A stretch of DNA of 64,000 bases from Sphingomonas sp. PP-CE-1G-424. GTDB lineage: Bacteria; Pseudomonadota; Alphaproteobacteria; Sphingomonadales; Sphingomonadaceae. The notes under the pieces are model-generated. The model searched no databases. It was given only the letters and a program-made list of their open reading frames with translations, and was not told where the DNA came from. This document shows positions 1 through 9,185 of this stretch, piece by piece. How positions within the stretch are numbered: the stretch's first letter is position 1; every line of letters starts with the position of its first letter. The DNA lies in contig NZ_SLXW01000011.1 of assembly GCF_004341085.1 (NCBI RefSeq), forward strand, positions 1-64,000, written 5' to 3'. Made by a program: the position numbers and the translations under genes.

Positions 1-2859
1 CTCGCCGACCTGAAGACGGTCTATGGTCGGCGTGGGTATATGGCATTGTTCCAGCGGCGCCGGCCGGACGATGCCGTGCGGATCGACGCGCTGGCGCGCC
101 AGGCAGGCGGCGCTGGCGTTCGTGCGGTGGTGACGGGTGATGTCCTGTACCACGCGCCAGAGGCACGGTTGCTGCAGGACGTGGTGACGGCCGTGCGCGA
201 GAAATGCACCGTCGACGAGCTCGGCTACCGGCGCGAGGTCAATGCCGACCGTGCGCTCAAATCCCCCGACGAGATGGTCCGGCGGTTCAAGGCGTATCCC
301 GACGCGCTACGCGCCAGCGTCGACATCGCCCGCCTGTGCACCTTCGATCTCGAGGAACTGGCCTATCAATACCCGCATGAGCGGCTGATCGACGGACTGA
401 CCGCGCAGGAGGCGCTGCAGAAGCTCGCGGAAGACGCCGTTGACACGATGTTCAACGGCGCGGTGCCGGCTGCCTATACCGAGCAGATCGCCCACGAGAT
501 GCGCCTGATCGGCGAGCTTGGCTATGCGCCATATTTCCTGACGGTTTACGCGATCGTCCGCGAAGCCCGTCGGCGCGGGATCCTGTGCCAGGGGCGCGGC
601 TCGGCTGCCAATTCCTGCGTTTGCTTCGTGCTCGGCGTTACCTCTATCGACCCGATCAAGCACGAGTTGCTGTTCGAGCGGTTCGTCAGTGGTGAGCGCC
701 GCGAGCCGCCCGATATCGACGTCGATTTCGAGCATGAACGCCGCGAAGAGATCATCCAGTGGATCTACGAAACCTATGGCCGCAACCACTCGGCATTGAC
801 CGCGGTCGTCACACGCTACCGGGCGCGCGGCGCCGTCCGCGACGTCGGCAAGGCGCTCGGCTTGCCCGAGGATCTGACCTCGTCATTGGCAGGGCAAGTG
901 TGGGGCTGGTCGGCCGAAGGCGTCGGCGAAAAGCAGGTCAACGAGCTGAACCTCGACATCGGCGATCGTCGCCTGCGCCTGACGCTCGAGCTTGCCCGTA
1001 AGCTCATCGGCGTACCGCGGCACATGTCACAGCACCCGGGGGGTTTCGTGCTCACCCATGACCGCCTCGACGATCTCGTCCCGATCGAACCCGCTGCGAT
1101 GGAAGACCGGCAGATCATCGAATGGGACAAGGACGACATCGATGCGCTGAAGTTCATGAAGGTCGACGTGCTGGGTCTCGGCATGCTCGGCTGCATGAAC
1201 CGCGCCTTCAACATGCTCGAGGCGGACAAGGGGCTGCGCGTCGGTTTGGTCGATCTGCAGGACGATGATCCCGACGTCTATGCGATGATCTCGAAGGCCG
1301 ACACGCTCGGCACCTTCCAGATCGAGAGCCGCGCGCAGATGTCGATGCTGCCGCGCATGAAACCGCGGCGCTTCTATGATCTCGTCATCCAGGTCGCGAT
1401 CGTACGACCGGGCCCGATCCAGGGCGACATGGTCCATCCCTATCTGCGCCGACGCGAAGGGCTGGAGAAGCCGGAATACCCGCGACCCGAGCTGCGCGCG
1501 GTGCTGGAAAAGACGCTCGGCGTGCCGCTGTTCCAGGAACAGGCCATGAAGGTCGCGATCGTCGGCGCCGGGTTTACGCCGGCCGAAGCCGACCAACTGC
1601 GCCGCGCCATGGCGACGTTCAAGTTCACGGGCGGCGTGTCGCACTTCAGCGAAAAGCTGATCGGGGGCATGGTCGAGCGCGGTTATCCGCGTGAGTTCGC
1701 CGAGCGCACCTTCCGCCAGCTCGAGGGCTTTGGCTCCTACGGCTTCCCCGAGAGCCACGCGGCCTCGTTCGCCAAGATCTCCTACGCATCGTCGTGGATG
1801 AAGCATCATCATCCTGACGTGTTCTGCGCGGCACTGATGAACGCGCAGCCGATGGGGTTCTATGCACCCGCCCAGATCGTTCGCGACGCGCGCGAGCACG
1901 GCGTCGTGGTCCGCCCCCCTTGCGTCAATGCGAGCCGTTGGGACTGCACGCTGGAGCCGTATGGCGGGCGGTACCTCGCGGTACGGCTGGGACTCCGGCA
2001 GATCCGCGGTCTGTCGAATGCGGACGGCGCGAAGATCGTCGGCGCGCGCGAGCTGACCACGTTCGAGAGCGTGGAAGACGTCTGGCGGCGATCGGGCGTC
2101 CAGCGCGCGGCGATCGAGAAGCTCGCCGACGGCGACGCCTTCCATAGCTTCGGTGCCGATCGTCGGCAGGGCTTGTGGAAGGTGAGGGGGCTCGGCGAAG
2201 CGCCGCTGCCGCTGTTCGCCGCGGCCGACCGCGCCGACCAGGCCGTCAGCGCGGAAGGGATCGAACCTGATGTCGAACTGCGGCCACTGACCGACGGTCG
2301 TGAGGTGATCGAGGACTACCGCGCACTGCAACTCTCGTTGCGCGCGCATCCGCTGACCTTCGTCCGCGATGAGCTGGCCAGGCGGGGCGTGACCAAATGC
2401 GCAGACCTGGCCACCATCCGCGACGGACGGCATGTCGAAGTCGCCGGCATCATCCTCGTCCGCCAGAAGCCCGGCTCTGCCAAGGGCGTGCTGTTCATCA
2501 CGATCGAGGACGAGACGGGGATCGCCAACGGCATCCTGTGGCCCGATCGGTTCGAGCGCCAGCGCCGCACCGTGATGTCCGCCTCGATGATCGGCATGAA
2601 GGGCAGGGTGCAGAAGGAGGGCGAGGTCATCCACGTCATCTGCGACCGGATCATCGACCACGGCGATCTGCTGCACCGGGTCGGCGAGATGTCGTTCCCG
2701 CACCGGACCGGGCGCGGTGATGGCGCGAAGCATGCCGGCTCGCCCGACCGCGGCGACAAGGGCTGGAGCCCGGGCCCGCGCAACTCGTACTGGCCGCCCC
2801 ATGCGGACGGCATGGATCCGGAAGCTGTCGTGAAGTTCAAATCTCACGACTTTCATTGA
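1..2859 (+). CDS. dnaE2: Error-prone DNA polymerase DnaE2, 5'-truncated by window edge
   Basis: Translesion polymerase of the C-family alpha-subunit type, active in SOS-induced mutagenesis together with ImuA/ImuB. The frame is open from base 1; an internal ATG at 40 is not a likely start because PHP-domain sequence runs across it. The polymerase active-site acidic motif PPDIDVDFEHERREE is at about 715-760 and the GRGSAANS motif at about 595. A C-terminal OB-fold segment (VEVAGIILVRQKPGSAKGV) precedes the end. The family is about 1,050-1,100 residues, so roughly 100 N-terminal residues lie outside the window. The stop overlaps the next ATG (positions 2857-2861), so the next gene is probably co-translated. 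imuA and imuB would be expected upstream but are not visible. Confidence 0.95.
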   Translation, partial: LADLKTVYGRRGYMALFQRRRPDDAVRIDALARQAGGAGVRAVVTGDVLYHAPEARLLQDVVTAVREKCTVDELGYRREVNADRALKSPDEMVRRFKAYPDALRASVDIARLCTFDLEELAYQYPHERLIDGLTAQEALQKLAEDAVDTMFNGAVPAAYTEQIAHEMRLIGELGYAPYFLTVYAIVREARRRGILCQGRGSAANSCVCFVLGVTSIDPIKHELLFERFVSGERREPPDIDVDFEHERREEIIQWIYETYGRNHSALTAVVTRYRARGAVRDVGKALGLPEDLTSSLAGQVWGWSAEGVGEKQVNELNLDIGDRRLRLTLELARKLIGVPRHMSQHPGGFVLTHDRLDDLVPIEPAAMEDRQIIEWDKDDIDALKFMKVDVLGLGMLGCMNRAFNMLEADKGLRVGLVDLQDDDPDVYAMISKADTLGTFQIESRAQMSMLPRMKPRRFYDLVIQVAIVRPGPIQGDMVHPYLRRREGLEKPEYPRPELRAVLEKTLGVPLFQEQAMKVAIVGAGFTPAEADQLRRAMATFKFTGGVSHFSEKLIGGMVERGYPREFAERTFRQLEGFGSYGFPESHAASFAKISYASSWMKHHHPDVFCAALMNAQPMGFYAPAQIVRDAREHGVVVRPPCVNASRWDCTLEPYGGRYLAVRLGLRQIRGLSNADGAKIVGARELTTFESVEDVWRRSGVQRAAIEKLADGDAFHSFGADRRQGLWKVRGLGEAPLPLFAAADRADQAVSAEGIEPDVELRPLTDGREVIEDYRALQLSLRAHPLTFVRDELARRGVTKCADLATIRDGRHVEVAGIILVRQKPGSAKGVLFITIEDETGIANGILWPDRFERQRRTVMSASMIGMKGRVQKEGEVIHVICDRIIDHGDLLHRVGEMSFPHRTGRGDGAKHAGSPDRGDKGWSPGPRNSYWPPHADGMDPEAVVKFKSHDFH

Positions 2860-3146
2860 TGGCCAAACTCATCCGCCACCAACGCGTTGTCATCGCGCTG
2901 TCGGTGCATATCTTGCGGGACGGTGTGGCGCGCTGCTCGGATGCTCGCGTCGACGTCGTCGAGATCCGGTTGGCGCTGCGCTGTCTGCTGCCGCACTGCC
3001 CGGAACGCTGGCCCCTCGAGCTCTACTGGGATGCCGCCCGGCAGGAGAACGAGATTGGCAGGGCACAGGGCGTCACCGCGGCGTTCAACGGGATTATCCG
3101 TCAGCTGCGCCGCGCCGGCTGTTATGAAGAGGTAACCGAACCGTGA
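2859..3146 (+). CDS. Small conserved-looking hypothetical protein coupled to dnaE2
   Basis: A 95-residue basic protein with no domain I recognise. Its ATG overlaps the dnaE2 stop codon and its own TGA overlaps the GTG of the next gene, so the three genes look translationally coupled. The composition (many Arg, Leu and Val, three Cys, no signal peptide) suggests a small cytoplasmic helical protein. Position alone hints at membership of the SOS polymerase operon. An earlier TTG at 2856 is possible, but the ATG is preferred. Confidence 0.65.
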   Translation: MAKLIRHQRVVIALSVHILRDGVARCSDARVDVVEIRLALRCLLPHCPERWPLELYWDAARQENEIGRAQGVTAAFNGIIRQLRRAGCYEEVTEP

Positions 3147-3589
3147 GTATGCGACTACCGCGAGCAGCAATTGCTCGCGTTCCCGACGGCACGCGGATCG
3201 TCAGCGTCGAACGGATGTCGCGGGCTTTCATCAAATACCATCTTGATGACGGACGCGCGGTGCACCGGTTCAAGATGGAAGAGCCGCATGCGACCCCGCA
3301 TGATCACCCCTGGAGTTTCGACACCGAGATCCTCGATGGCGGCTATGTCGAAGAGGTGTTCCACCTGGATCCGAGCGGCGGTTGGCACAGCGAACTCGTT
3401 CACCGGCTTCCCGGCGAAACCTACCATCTCGATGCCACGCACATTCACCGTATCGTCGAATTGCCGACCGGCGACTGCTGGACACTTGTTCGTGCAGGTC
3501 CCCATACGCGGGAAACCCGGTTCTGGCGGTTCGGAGACGTGGTTCAGTCCCGGGCATGGCATGATCGACGGTGGAAGCGCTTGGGATAA
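3143..3589 (+). CDS. Cupin-fold-like hypothetical protein
   Basis: A 148-residue protein that probably starts at GTG 3143, inside the stop of the preceding gene (GTGA overlap). The cluster HATPHDHPWSF, then a YVEEVF strand and a later H-rich stretch (TYHLDATHIHRI), look like the two His/Glu metal-binding motifs of a small cupin or cysteine-dioxygenase-like barrel. It lacks a signal peptide. Function is not assignable; the coupling with dnaE2 is the only contextual clue. Confidence 0.6.
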   Translation: MSMRLPRAAIARVPDGTRIVSVERMSRAFIKYHLDDGRAVHRFKMEEPHATPHDHPWSFDTEILDGGYVEEVFHLDPSGGWHSELVHRLPGETYHLDATHIHRIVELPTGDCWTLVRAGPHTRETRFWRFGDVVQSRAWHDRRWKRLG

Positions 3590-3622
3590 GCCATCACGGC
3601 GAAAGCCAGGCCACCGCGGCGT

Positions 3623-4432
3623 TCAAGACGGCGTTGGCCGGGGAAGCGCATCGAGCGCTGCGGATACCTGCAGGCGCAAATCGTCGTCGCGGGTAATTTC
3701 CAGCATCGCGCTAAGGCTGCTGCGGGCGCCGGCGACATCGCCTGCGATCAGCTGAAGTCTGGCGCGCTCCCACCAACCATGGGCGTGTGTGGGTGCCACG
3801 ATCGTCATGCGGTCGTACAGGACCAATGCGCGCGCGGGGTCGCCAGCCTGCTCCGCACGGGTCGCTTGGTTGAGCAGCAGTCGAACGAGCGCTGATCGGT
3901 TCGACAGGGGAAGCATCCCGTCGGAAAACCGTGCCTGGCCTGTCATCTGCTCCAACAACGCTTGCACCTGTTCAGGGGCAACGATGCGACCATCATTGAA
4001 GGGATCGATGATCAGCGCATCCGATGTGTCGCCGAGACGGACCAGGACGTGGCCGGGGGTGTTGAGCAGCATCGCCGACCATCCCAGGCGACGGGCCATT
4101 GCCACATAAAGGATCGAAAGGCTGATCGGCAGCCCGAGCCGACGATCAACGACAGCGATCAGGTCCGCATTCTGGGGATCGTCGTAGTGCGTGCGGTCGC
4201 CGGAGAACCCGAACTCTTCAACCATCACGCTGCTCAGAGCCTGGGCCTGAGCGACGCTGTTCGCTGCGTCGCCGTCAGCGGCGCGCAGGGATATTTCTAT
4301 GTCGGTGAGCTCGTCAATATATTCATTGAGATCGATACCAGGATGATCGAGCGCTGCGAGTTCTAGCGCGGCTAGATCAAGCTCGATCTCCCCGTCTTCC
4401 ATCAGCCCGATATGAAGAATGCTATTGGTCAT
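3623..4432 (-). CDS. SirB1-family protein (transglutaminase-like plus TPR)
   Basis: A 269-residue protein of the SirB1 type. An N-terminal transglutaminase-like domain contains the family block RRLGLPISLSILYVAMARRL and the following TPGHVLVRLG strand. The C-terminal third (ARALVLYDRMTIVAPTHAHGWWERARLQL) reads as a tetratricopeptide helix pair. Members are cytoplasmic and their biochemical role is unsettled. It is transcribed alone, convergent to the dnaE2 cluster. The ATG at 4432 begins MTNSILHIG. Family assignment is confident; function is open. Confidence 0.85.
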   Translation of the reverse strand: MTNSILHIGLMEDGEIELDLAALELAALDHPGIDLNEYIDELTDIEISLRAADGDAANSVAQAQALSSVMVEEFGFSGDRTHYDDPQNADLIAVVDRRLGLPISLSILYVAMARRLGWSAMLLNTPGHVLVRLGDTSDALIIDPFNDGRIVAPEQVQALLEQMTGQARFSDGMLPLSNRSALVRLLLNQATRAEQAGDPARALVLYDRMTIVAPTHAHGWWERARLQLIAGDVAGARSSLSAMLEITRDDDLRLQVSAALDALPRPTPS

Positions 4433-4590
4433 GAGCGGTTAGATGGGAGGCTGCTTCGATCGTTTCTATGGCCATGTCGGGAGACGGGGCGCCTGATACT
4501 TAACCGGTTTACGATACGGGAGCCCCGTTGTGCGGCACAGGCAGTTCTGCCCCGTCTCCTGCCAACGGGAACCGGCGCCCCCGGTAGCAT

Positions 4591-4791
4591 TCAAGCTTTA
4601 CCGCGCCCACCGTTGAGCTCGCCCGCGGCAGCATCGAGCTTCTCACGATCGTTGCCAATGTCGGCGATCAGATCGCGCGCCTGCTGCGCGGTCAACCCGT
4701 GCTTCTCGGCAAAATACTGGACCTCATACGTCTCGCTACCCGAGACACGGCTACGATCACGCTCGTCGGTTTTGCTTTTGTCATCGGCCAT
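4591..4791 (-). CDS. DUF3606 domain protein
   Basis: A 66-residue protein starting MADDKSKTDERDRSR, with the DUF3606 core YEVQYFAEKHGLTAQQARDLI and a C-terminal helix. The start at 4791 is preferred over a longer in-frame ATG because a GGAG ribosome-binding site lies 9-10 bases before it. DUF3606 proteins are small, of unknown function, and often multicopy in sphingomonads; a decayed second copy lies at 33416. Confidence 0.85.
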   Translation of the reverse strand: MADDKSKTDERDRSRVSGSETYEVQYFAEKHGLTAQQARDLIADIGNDREKLDAAAGELNGGRGKA

Positions 4792-5095
4792 TGTGGTTCT
4801 CCGTCCAATTGGACATGAACGCACCGCCTCGTGACCGTGTCCGTTTCAATGGCATGATGTCGATTAAGGTGTGCCACGTGGCACACTTCCCGAAATTGCC
4901 GGCATTTGAGCGCGCACGAGCCTTGCGTCCCTCCAGACGCTTGCCCGCGATGATAATCCGTTCGACGCCATCTGTGCGGCGGGGCCGCGCTGAAGATCGC
5001 TCATAGGGCGATAGCGACGTCCCGCGGGCGCTCTGTCGCAGGACTATGCAACCCGCCGCATTGCCGGTTGGCTCATGCTCGGGCATCGTAGCACG
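4792..5095. other. Intergenic, no gene seen
   Basis: About 300 bases between the DUF3606 start and the small ORF at 5096. Reading frames on both strands are Arg-rich and lack credible starts. It should hold promoters for the divergent flanking genes, but I could not identify convincing -35/-10 pairs. Confidence 0.5.
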
Positions 5096-5233
5096 ATGAG
5101 TGAGCCAAACAGTGATTTCGAACAGGCGGCTCAGATCGTCGAGGCGTTCTCCGAAAGCGAGACCGACGAACGCATTCTTGACCTGCTGGCCCGGATCAAA
5201 GCCGCGATCCGTGACCATGCAATAGACAACTAA
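5096..5233 (+). CDS. Small hypothetical protein upstream of the SRAP remnant
   Basis: A 45-residue acidic ORF beginning MSEPNSDFEQAAQIVEAF and ending RDHAIDN at TAA 5231-5233. It has good high-GC codon usage and an amphipathic helical pattern. It ends 10 bases before the ATG of the SRAP pseudogene, so the two were probably one transcription unit. No family recognised. Confidence 0.45.
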   Translation: MSEPNSDFEQAAQIVEAFSESETDERILDLLARIKAAIRDHAIDN

Positions 5234-5243
5234 GGCAGCGACC

Positions 5244-5875
5244 ATGTGCAATCGCGCTCGCATGCTCGGTGAACCCGAAACCCATTGGGAGTCTGCCGCA
5301 AAGATCTTTAGCGAGCGGCCGCGCGACAACCGGTTCGACCCGCGCGAGCTTCGCCCCAAGAGCCGAAACTATGTGGTGCGGGAACAGGACGGCGAGCGTG
5401 CCTAGGATGTGATGTCGTGGGATGTGCTGGGCGGCAAGGCACCATGGCCTTTGACCAACGTCCTTAACTTGGCCCTCCCACAATGGCGTAAATTGGCGGA
5501 GAAGCCGGAAAACCGGTGACTCGTGCCGTTGACCGAATTCTGCGAGTTCACGCCCGACAAGCATGACCTGGGCGACGGCAAACCGCCGCTCAAAGGCGAA
5601 ATGTGGTTCAGCGTTGTCGATCAGCCGGTGTTCGCGGTCGCGGGTTTTGGCAGCATACCGCGGAAGGGAACGGGTTCACGATGGTCACGTGCGATCCCAA
5701 CACGCTAGTGGCGCCGATCCACCCAAAAGCCATGATCACGATCCTGGACCCTGCAGACATCGATACGTGGTTGCGCGGATCCTATGACGATATCGCTGGG
5801 CTGCAGAAACCCTACGATCCTGCCAAAATGACTGTCCGGGGGCCTGTCTTCCCGACCCGCAGCAAGGAGCGGTAG
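5244..5875 (+). pseudogene. SRAP/YedK (HMCES-type) abasic-site protein, broken
   Basis: SRAP proteins crosslink to abasic sites in single-stranded DNA through Cys2. The remnant starts MCNRARMLGEPETHWES, keeping Cys2, and retains segments SWDVLGGKAPWPLTNV, LVPLTEFCEFTPDKHD, MWFSVVDQPVFAVAGF and TMVTCDPNTLVAPIHPKAM. Three lesions are visible. TAG at 5403 stands where the family has Trp. TGA at 5517 stands where Cys is expected (CLVPLTEF). A one-base deletion in the T-run near 5645-5648 moves the frame from AVAGF into WQHTAEGNGFTMV. The two nonsense substitutions make pure base-calling error unlikely. Confidence 0.85.
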
Positions 5876-5967
5876 CGGCTGGCTAATCTTCGCATTCGAA
5901 GATGACCGCACCGAACGATCCATTGTGTCCGCTACGCGTTGTGCGGCCGTAGCAGGGAGCCAAGACG

Positions 5968-6459
5968 ATGACGCAGGATGACGAACGCTGGATGCGCGAA
6001 GCGATCGCGATCGCACGATCGAAGGGATCCGATCCTTCGACCTCGCCGCTGGGATGCGTGATCGTGCTCGATGGCAAGGTTATCGCGGGCGAGCGCAACC
6101 AGACGAAGGAGTTACCGGACGCGACCGCGCATGCCGAGATGATGGCAATCCGACGGGCCTGTGAAAGCACCGGAGAACTGGAATTGCGCGGTGCGACGCT
6201 CTACTCCACGCTGCAGCCTTGCGGCATGTGTACGATGGCGTCGATCTGGTCGAAGGTCGGTCGCGTCGTTTACGGGGCGGGCCGCGATGATGTTCATGAG
6301 ATGTATTTCGAAGCGCAGCACGTCGACACGCTGGCGTTCATCGGCGACGCCTACCGCGATGACATCGTCATCGAGGGAGGGTGCCTTCGCGACGATTGCA
6401 CCAAGCTTTATTATGGTCCCGGCGCAGAGCTGCCGGTCGACGAGCAGGCAAATCTATAG
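5968..6459 (+). CDS. Nucleoside/guanine-type zinc deaminase
   Basis: A 163-residue member of the cytidine/deoxycytidylate deaminase fold. The zinc site is explicit: His55-Ala-Glu57 in DATAHAEMMAIRRA and Cys85/Cys88 in TLQPCGMC. The sequence most resembles free-base or nucleoside deaminases (guanine deaminase type) rather than the tRNA adenosine deaminase TadA, because it lacks TadA's tRNA-binding tail; substrate is inferred. It is cytoplasmic and probably monocistronic. Start ATG 5968. Confidence 0.85.
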   Translation: MTQDDERWMREAIAIARSKGSDPSTSPLGCVIVLDGKVIAGERNQTKELPDATAHAEMMAIRRACESTGELELRGATLYSTLQPCGMCTMASIWSKVGRVVYGAGRDDVHEMYFEAQHVDTLAFIGDAYRDDIVIEGGCLRDDCTKLYYGPGAELPVDEQANL

Positions 6460-6566
6460 CCCGCTGAGGCCGCGCTGATCCGAACGAAACTTACACCGGA
6501 GCCGGCGCGTTGCGACGGTGCCGGAGCAGTTTGCTTCGCGGCTATCCGCTCAGCAAGGACACTATC

Positions 6567-7082
6567 ATGGGCCTGTTTTCCAAAGACATCGTGACGTTCG
6601 ACGACCTGTTCCTGCACCAGTTGCAGGACGTATATTACGCGGAAAACCAGATCACCAAAGCGCTGCCGAAGATGGCCGACAAGGCAACGGCGCCAGCCCT
6701 GAAGCAGGGTTTCGAAACCCATCTGCGTGAAACGCAAGGACAGATCACGCGCCTCGAGAGCATCTTCGACCTGCTCGGCGAGAAGGCAAAGGCAGTGACC
6801 TGCCCGGCGATCGACGGCATCATCAAGGAAGCCAACGAAGTCGCCGGCGAGATCGAGGACAAGGCAGTGCTCGATGCCGCGCTGATCGCGTCGGCCCAGG
6901 CCGTCGAGCATTACGAGATCGCCCGGTACGGCACATTGATCGCCTGGGCGAACCAGCTCGGCCGCGCCGATATCGCGGCAATCCTGAAAGAAACGCTCGA
7001 CGAAGAATATGCGACCGACGACAAGCTGACGGCGATGGCAACGTCGAGCGTGAACGCCAAGGCGGAAGCGGTCACCGCATAA
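6567..7082 (+). CDS. DUF892 (YciE/YciF-like) ferritin-like protein
   Basis: A 171-residue four-helix ferritin-like protein starting MGLFSKDIVTFDDLFLH. The start is set by AAGGA about ten bases upstream; the longer frame is rejected. Conserved helices contain LQDVYYAENQITKALPKM, FETHLRETQGQITRLE and AVEHYEIARYGTLIAWA, with the Glu/His ligand spacing of the DUF892 family. These proteins are linked to general stress responses. A strong hairpin follows at 7093. Confidence 0.9.
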   Translation: MGLFSKDIVTFDDLFLHQLQDVYYAENQITKALPKMADKATAPALKQGFETHLRETQGQITRLESIFDLLGEKAKAVTCPAIDGIIKEANEVAGEIEDKAVLDAALIASAQAVEHYEIARYGTLIAWANQLGRADIAAILKETLDEEYATDDKLTAMATSSVNAKAEAVTA

Positions 7083-7092
7083 GCGTTTCGGT

Positions 7093-7116
7093 GTCGGGGG
7101 GCCGACGCCCCCCGAC
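7093..7116 (+). terminator. GC hairpin after the DUF892 gene
   Basis: Perfect 10-bp stem GTCGGGGGGC / GCCCCCCGAC with a 4-base loop (CGAC), followed by a short T-rich stretch (CATTTTAC). It is likely a terminator or transcript-stabilising hairpin for the DUF892 gene. Confidence 0.6.
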
Positions 7117-7148
7117 CATTTTACAGCTTTTCATGAAAGGCACGTTCG

Positions 7149-7415
7149 ATGGCCGATGATATCGCGTTCACGCTTCCCGAAGCTTTGCGCGCGCAAAAGC
7201 ACATGCGCGATGCGCTGGGCCTAGGCGAGGAACGGTTCCCGGTCCCCGCCTTCATCAACATGGTAAGCGACGAGATCGAACAGCTGCGCGACGCTGGCAG
7301 GACCGATAGTGAAATCGCCGCGCTTGTCGAGGAATCGAGCGGTCATGCGCTCACAGACGCGGATATCGCGCGCTACTACACGCCGGCCGAGGACCGGCAC
7401 TCCAACGAGCATTGA
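7149..7415 (+). CDS. Hypothetical 88-residue protein
   Basis: A small acidic protein (MADDIAFTLPEALRAQ...) with a helical middle (FINMVSDEIEQLRDAGRTD) and a C-terminal stretch ALTDADIARYYTPAED. AAAGG lies about 12 bases before the ATG. No domain recognised. It follows the DUF892 gene and its hairpin, suggesting a possible stress-gene neighbourhood. Confidence 0.65.
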   Translation: MADDIAFTLPEALRAQKHMRDALGLGEERFPVPAFINMVSDEIEQLRDAGRTDSEIAALVEESSGHALTDADIARYYTPAEDRHSNEH

Positions 7416-8358
7416 TACTGCCCTACCAGGCCAGCGGCTGCACCCCTTGTCGGGGGCAGGGGGCACAGGTTTGTTGTCCTGCGCGCGACCACTGACGCCC
7501 GCGTCGAGCGTCTCACCGATCCTGATACTATTCGCGATACGCTGACGCGCGGCTTCCCCTTGGGCGGTAACGCTGCGCGCACTGTCGCCGCGGTTCCGCG
7601 CTAACTGCATCGCTGTGTCGACGATCGTCTGTGCGGGTGCGAGGCGCGGATCGGCACGATTCTTCTCCGGCGCGTTCTTCAGGAACAAGGCGGCAAGCCG
7701 CTCCTGCCCGGGGGAATGGCCCTGTGGCAGGATCGGTCGTTCGAGCGAGCGTACCGCGCGCTGCAGTTGCGAGGGCTGTTGGGCGTTGATCTGGACGCCG
7801 AGCGCGGCGCCGATCTCGCGGACCCGCTCGAGCGGCGTCTGCTTGGGACCGATCACCGCGTCGACCTGCCGTATCCCGAGATAAGGTCAAAAGGTTCGAC
7901 TGATACACCGGGCCTTTGGGATGCCGGACATAGGCGAGCTCCGTGCGCGCATGCGCTATCGCTGCCGATGGCGCCTCTTCCCTGACAAGCGCGTGCAGGC
8001 GATCAGCCGCCTGCTGGCGCGCCGCGGGAAGGTAGCGTTCCAATTCCTCGCGCGCTTTGTTGAGGGTAACCCGGTAGCGCTGCTCGGTGGGCGGCGCGCG
8101 CGTCGGCAGCATGGCGATTCCGGCTGGCCCGATCCGCGCTTCGGGCGCCAGGTCGCGGCGGATCGCCGCAACGGCGAGAGCTGCAGCCATGGCGCGGTGA
8201 TCCCCTGTCAGGAAGCCGTGGCGAGACGCCTCCATCCATGCCGCCTTGTCGTTCGAGGTGATCCGGATCGGGTGCCCCGCGTATTCGGCGCAAATATGAA
8301 GAAGGCCGGCCCTTGATGCCAGCGGCAACAGCGGAAACGGCCATGTCGAAATCGACAT
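7221..8358 (-). pseudogene. Unrecognised gene interrupted by a frameshift
   Basis: The first part, from ATG 8358 (MSISTWPFPLLPLASR) to about 7885, reads naturally (TSNDKAAWMEASRHGFLTGD, PPTEQRYRVTLNKAREELER) and then turns Arg-rich. Good sequence resumes in another frame from about 7880 (IGPKQTPLERVREIGAALGV, APAQTIVDTAMQLARNRGD). A one-base shift near 7880-7895 is the simplest explanation. The second frame has no stop until 7221, inside the opposite-strand gene at 7149-7415, so the true 3' end is uncertain and may lie near 7430. No family recognised. Confidence 0.4.
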
Positions 8359-8774
8359 ATGCGCGTATACATTTGGATTAAACGAAAAGCCGAACAAGGC
8401 TCAATCGGGGCCTCTGTTCCTTGCTGGGTCTCAAAGTAGTCGGACCTACGACGCGGAAGGCGACGAGGCCGGTCACGATAGCGACTGGCATGCGGCCAGG
8501 CTGACACAAACGCAAATCTCTCCAGGCCGCTTTACCAGTTCCAGGCGACTCGCGCCGTGCTCAGACACCCATACTAATTTCCGGTGAGATGCGGTTGGCG
8601 GCGCACGCTACCGCTCCACCTGGAGCGCTCGACGCTCGAAGTTTGTTGGTGCGCGGTCCAATAGGATAACGAGATCGGTAGTACCCAGGACGTAACGGCC
8701 GCTTTCAAAGGTATAGTCTGCCAGCAACGCGGGCACGTTGTTACGATGCAAGTGCTGGAACGGTCAGCACCGGA
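8359..8774. other. Intergenic, no gene seen
   Basis: About 415 bases with no credible ORF on either strand and lower GC than its neighbours in places (for example around 8350-8390). I see no repeat or RNA structure that I can name. Confidence 0.4.
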
Positions 8775-9152
8775 TCAACGCGTTCGGGTGTCGCTCACGT
8801 TCTCAAACGCACGATGATCGGCGTCGACGAGTGACCGAGTAAACAGTTGAGTTAGCCATTCGGGAGGGTCGGGCACTAAACCCCACTCCGTCACGTCTTT
8901 CTCGGTTACGCAATATCCAGACTTGATACTATCCGATATGGAGCTAATCTGGCACCACGCTACGTGTCCGTAGCGTCGAGGCGTGAGAACCTCGCTTGAG
9001 ATAAGTTGCCGCTGTTCCGCGGCCGGGTGGCCTTCGCAGATGTCCAGGCCGTTTGCGGCTAAAAGCGTAGGCGCGTGCCTCAAGCATGTTCTCAACTCCC
9101 GGCTCCCGCCGGTCGCCTCGCGGATTGTAGCGAGGAGATCCGATGTGACCAG
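8775..9152 (-). CDS. Possible small ORF lacking a canonical start
   Basis: The frame ending at TGA 8775 reads naturally over about 120 codons (SDLLATIREATGGSRELR, LVPDPPEWLTQLFTRSLV) and resembles small prophage/plasmid-type proteins with an ATGGSRELD-like opening. No ATG, GTG or TTG is suitably placed; CTG 9152 is the nearest candidate. It could be a remnant. Low confidence. Confidence 0.2.
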   Translation of the reverse strand: MVTSDLLATIREATGGSRELRTCLRHAPTLLAANGLDICEGHPAAEQRQLISSEVLTPRRYGHVAWCQISSISDSIKSGYCVTEKDVTEWGLVPDPPEWLTQLFTRSLVDADHRAFENVSDTRTR

Positions 9153-9185
9153 CGCACACTGGCATGAGCTTGGCGGTTCGGTGCG

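Noticed and set aside
1027..2856. 609-codon minus-strand ORF inside dnaE2
   Set aside because: Antisense of dnaE2 with no recognisable motif.
4781..5359. 192-codon minus-strand ORF over the SRAP region
   Set aside because: Antisense to the SRAP remnant and the small ORF, which match a known family or read naturally.
8208..8507. Alternative frames around 8.0-8.5 kb
   Set aside because: Arg-rich shadows of the frameshifted unknown gene at 7221-8358.
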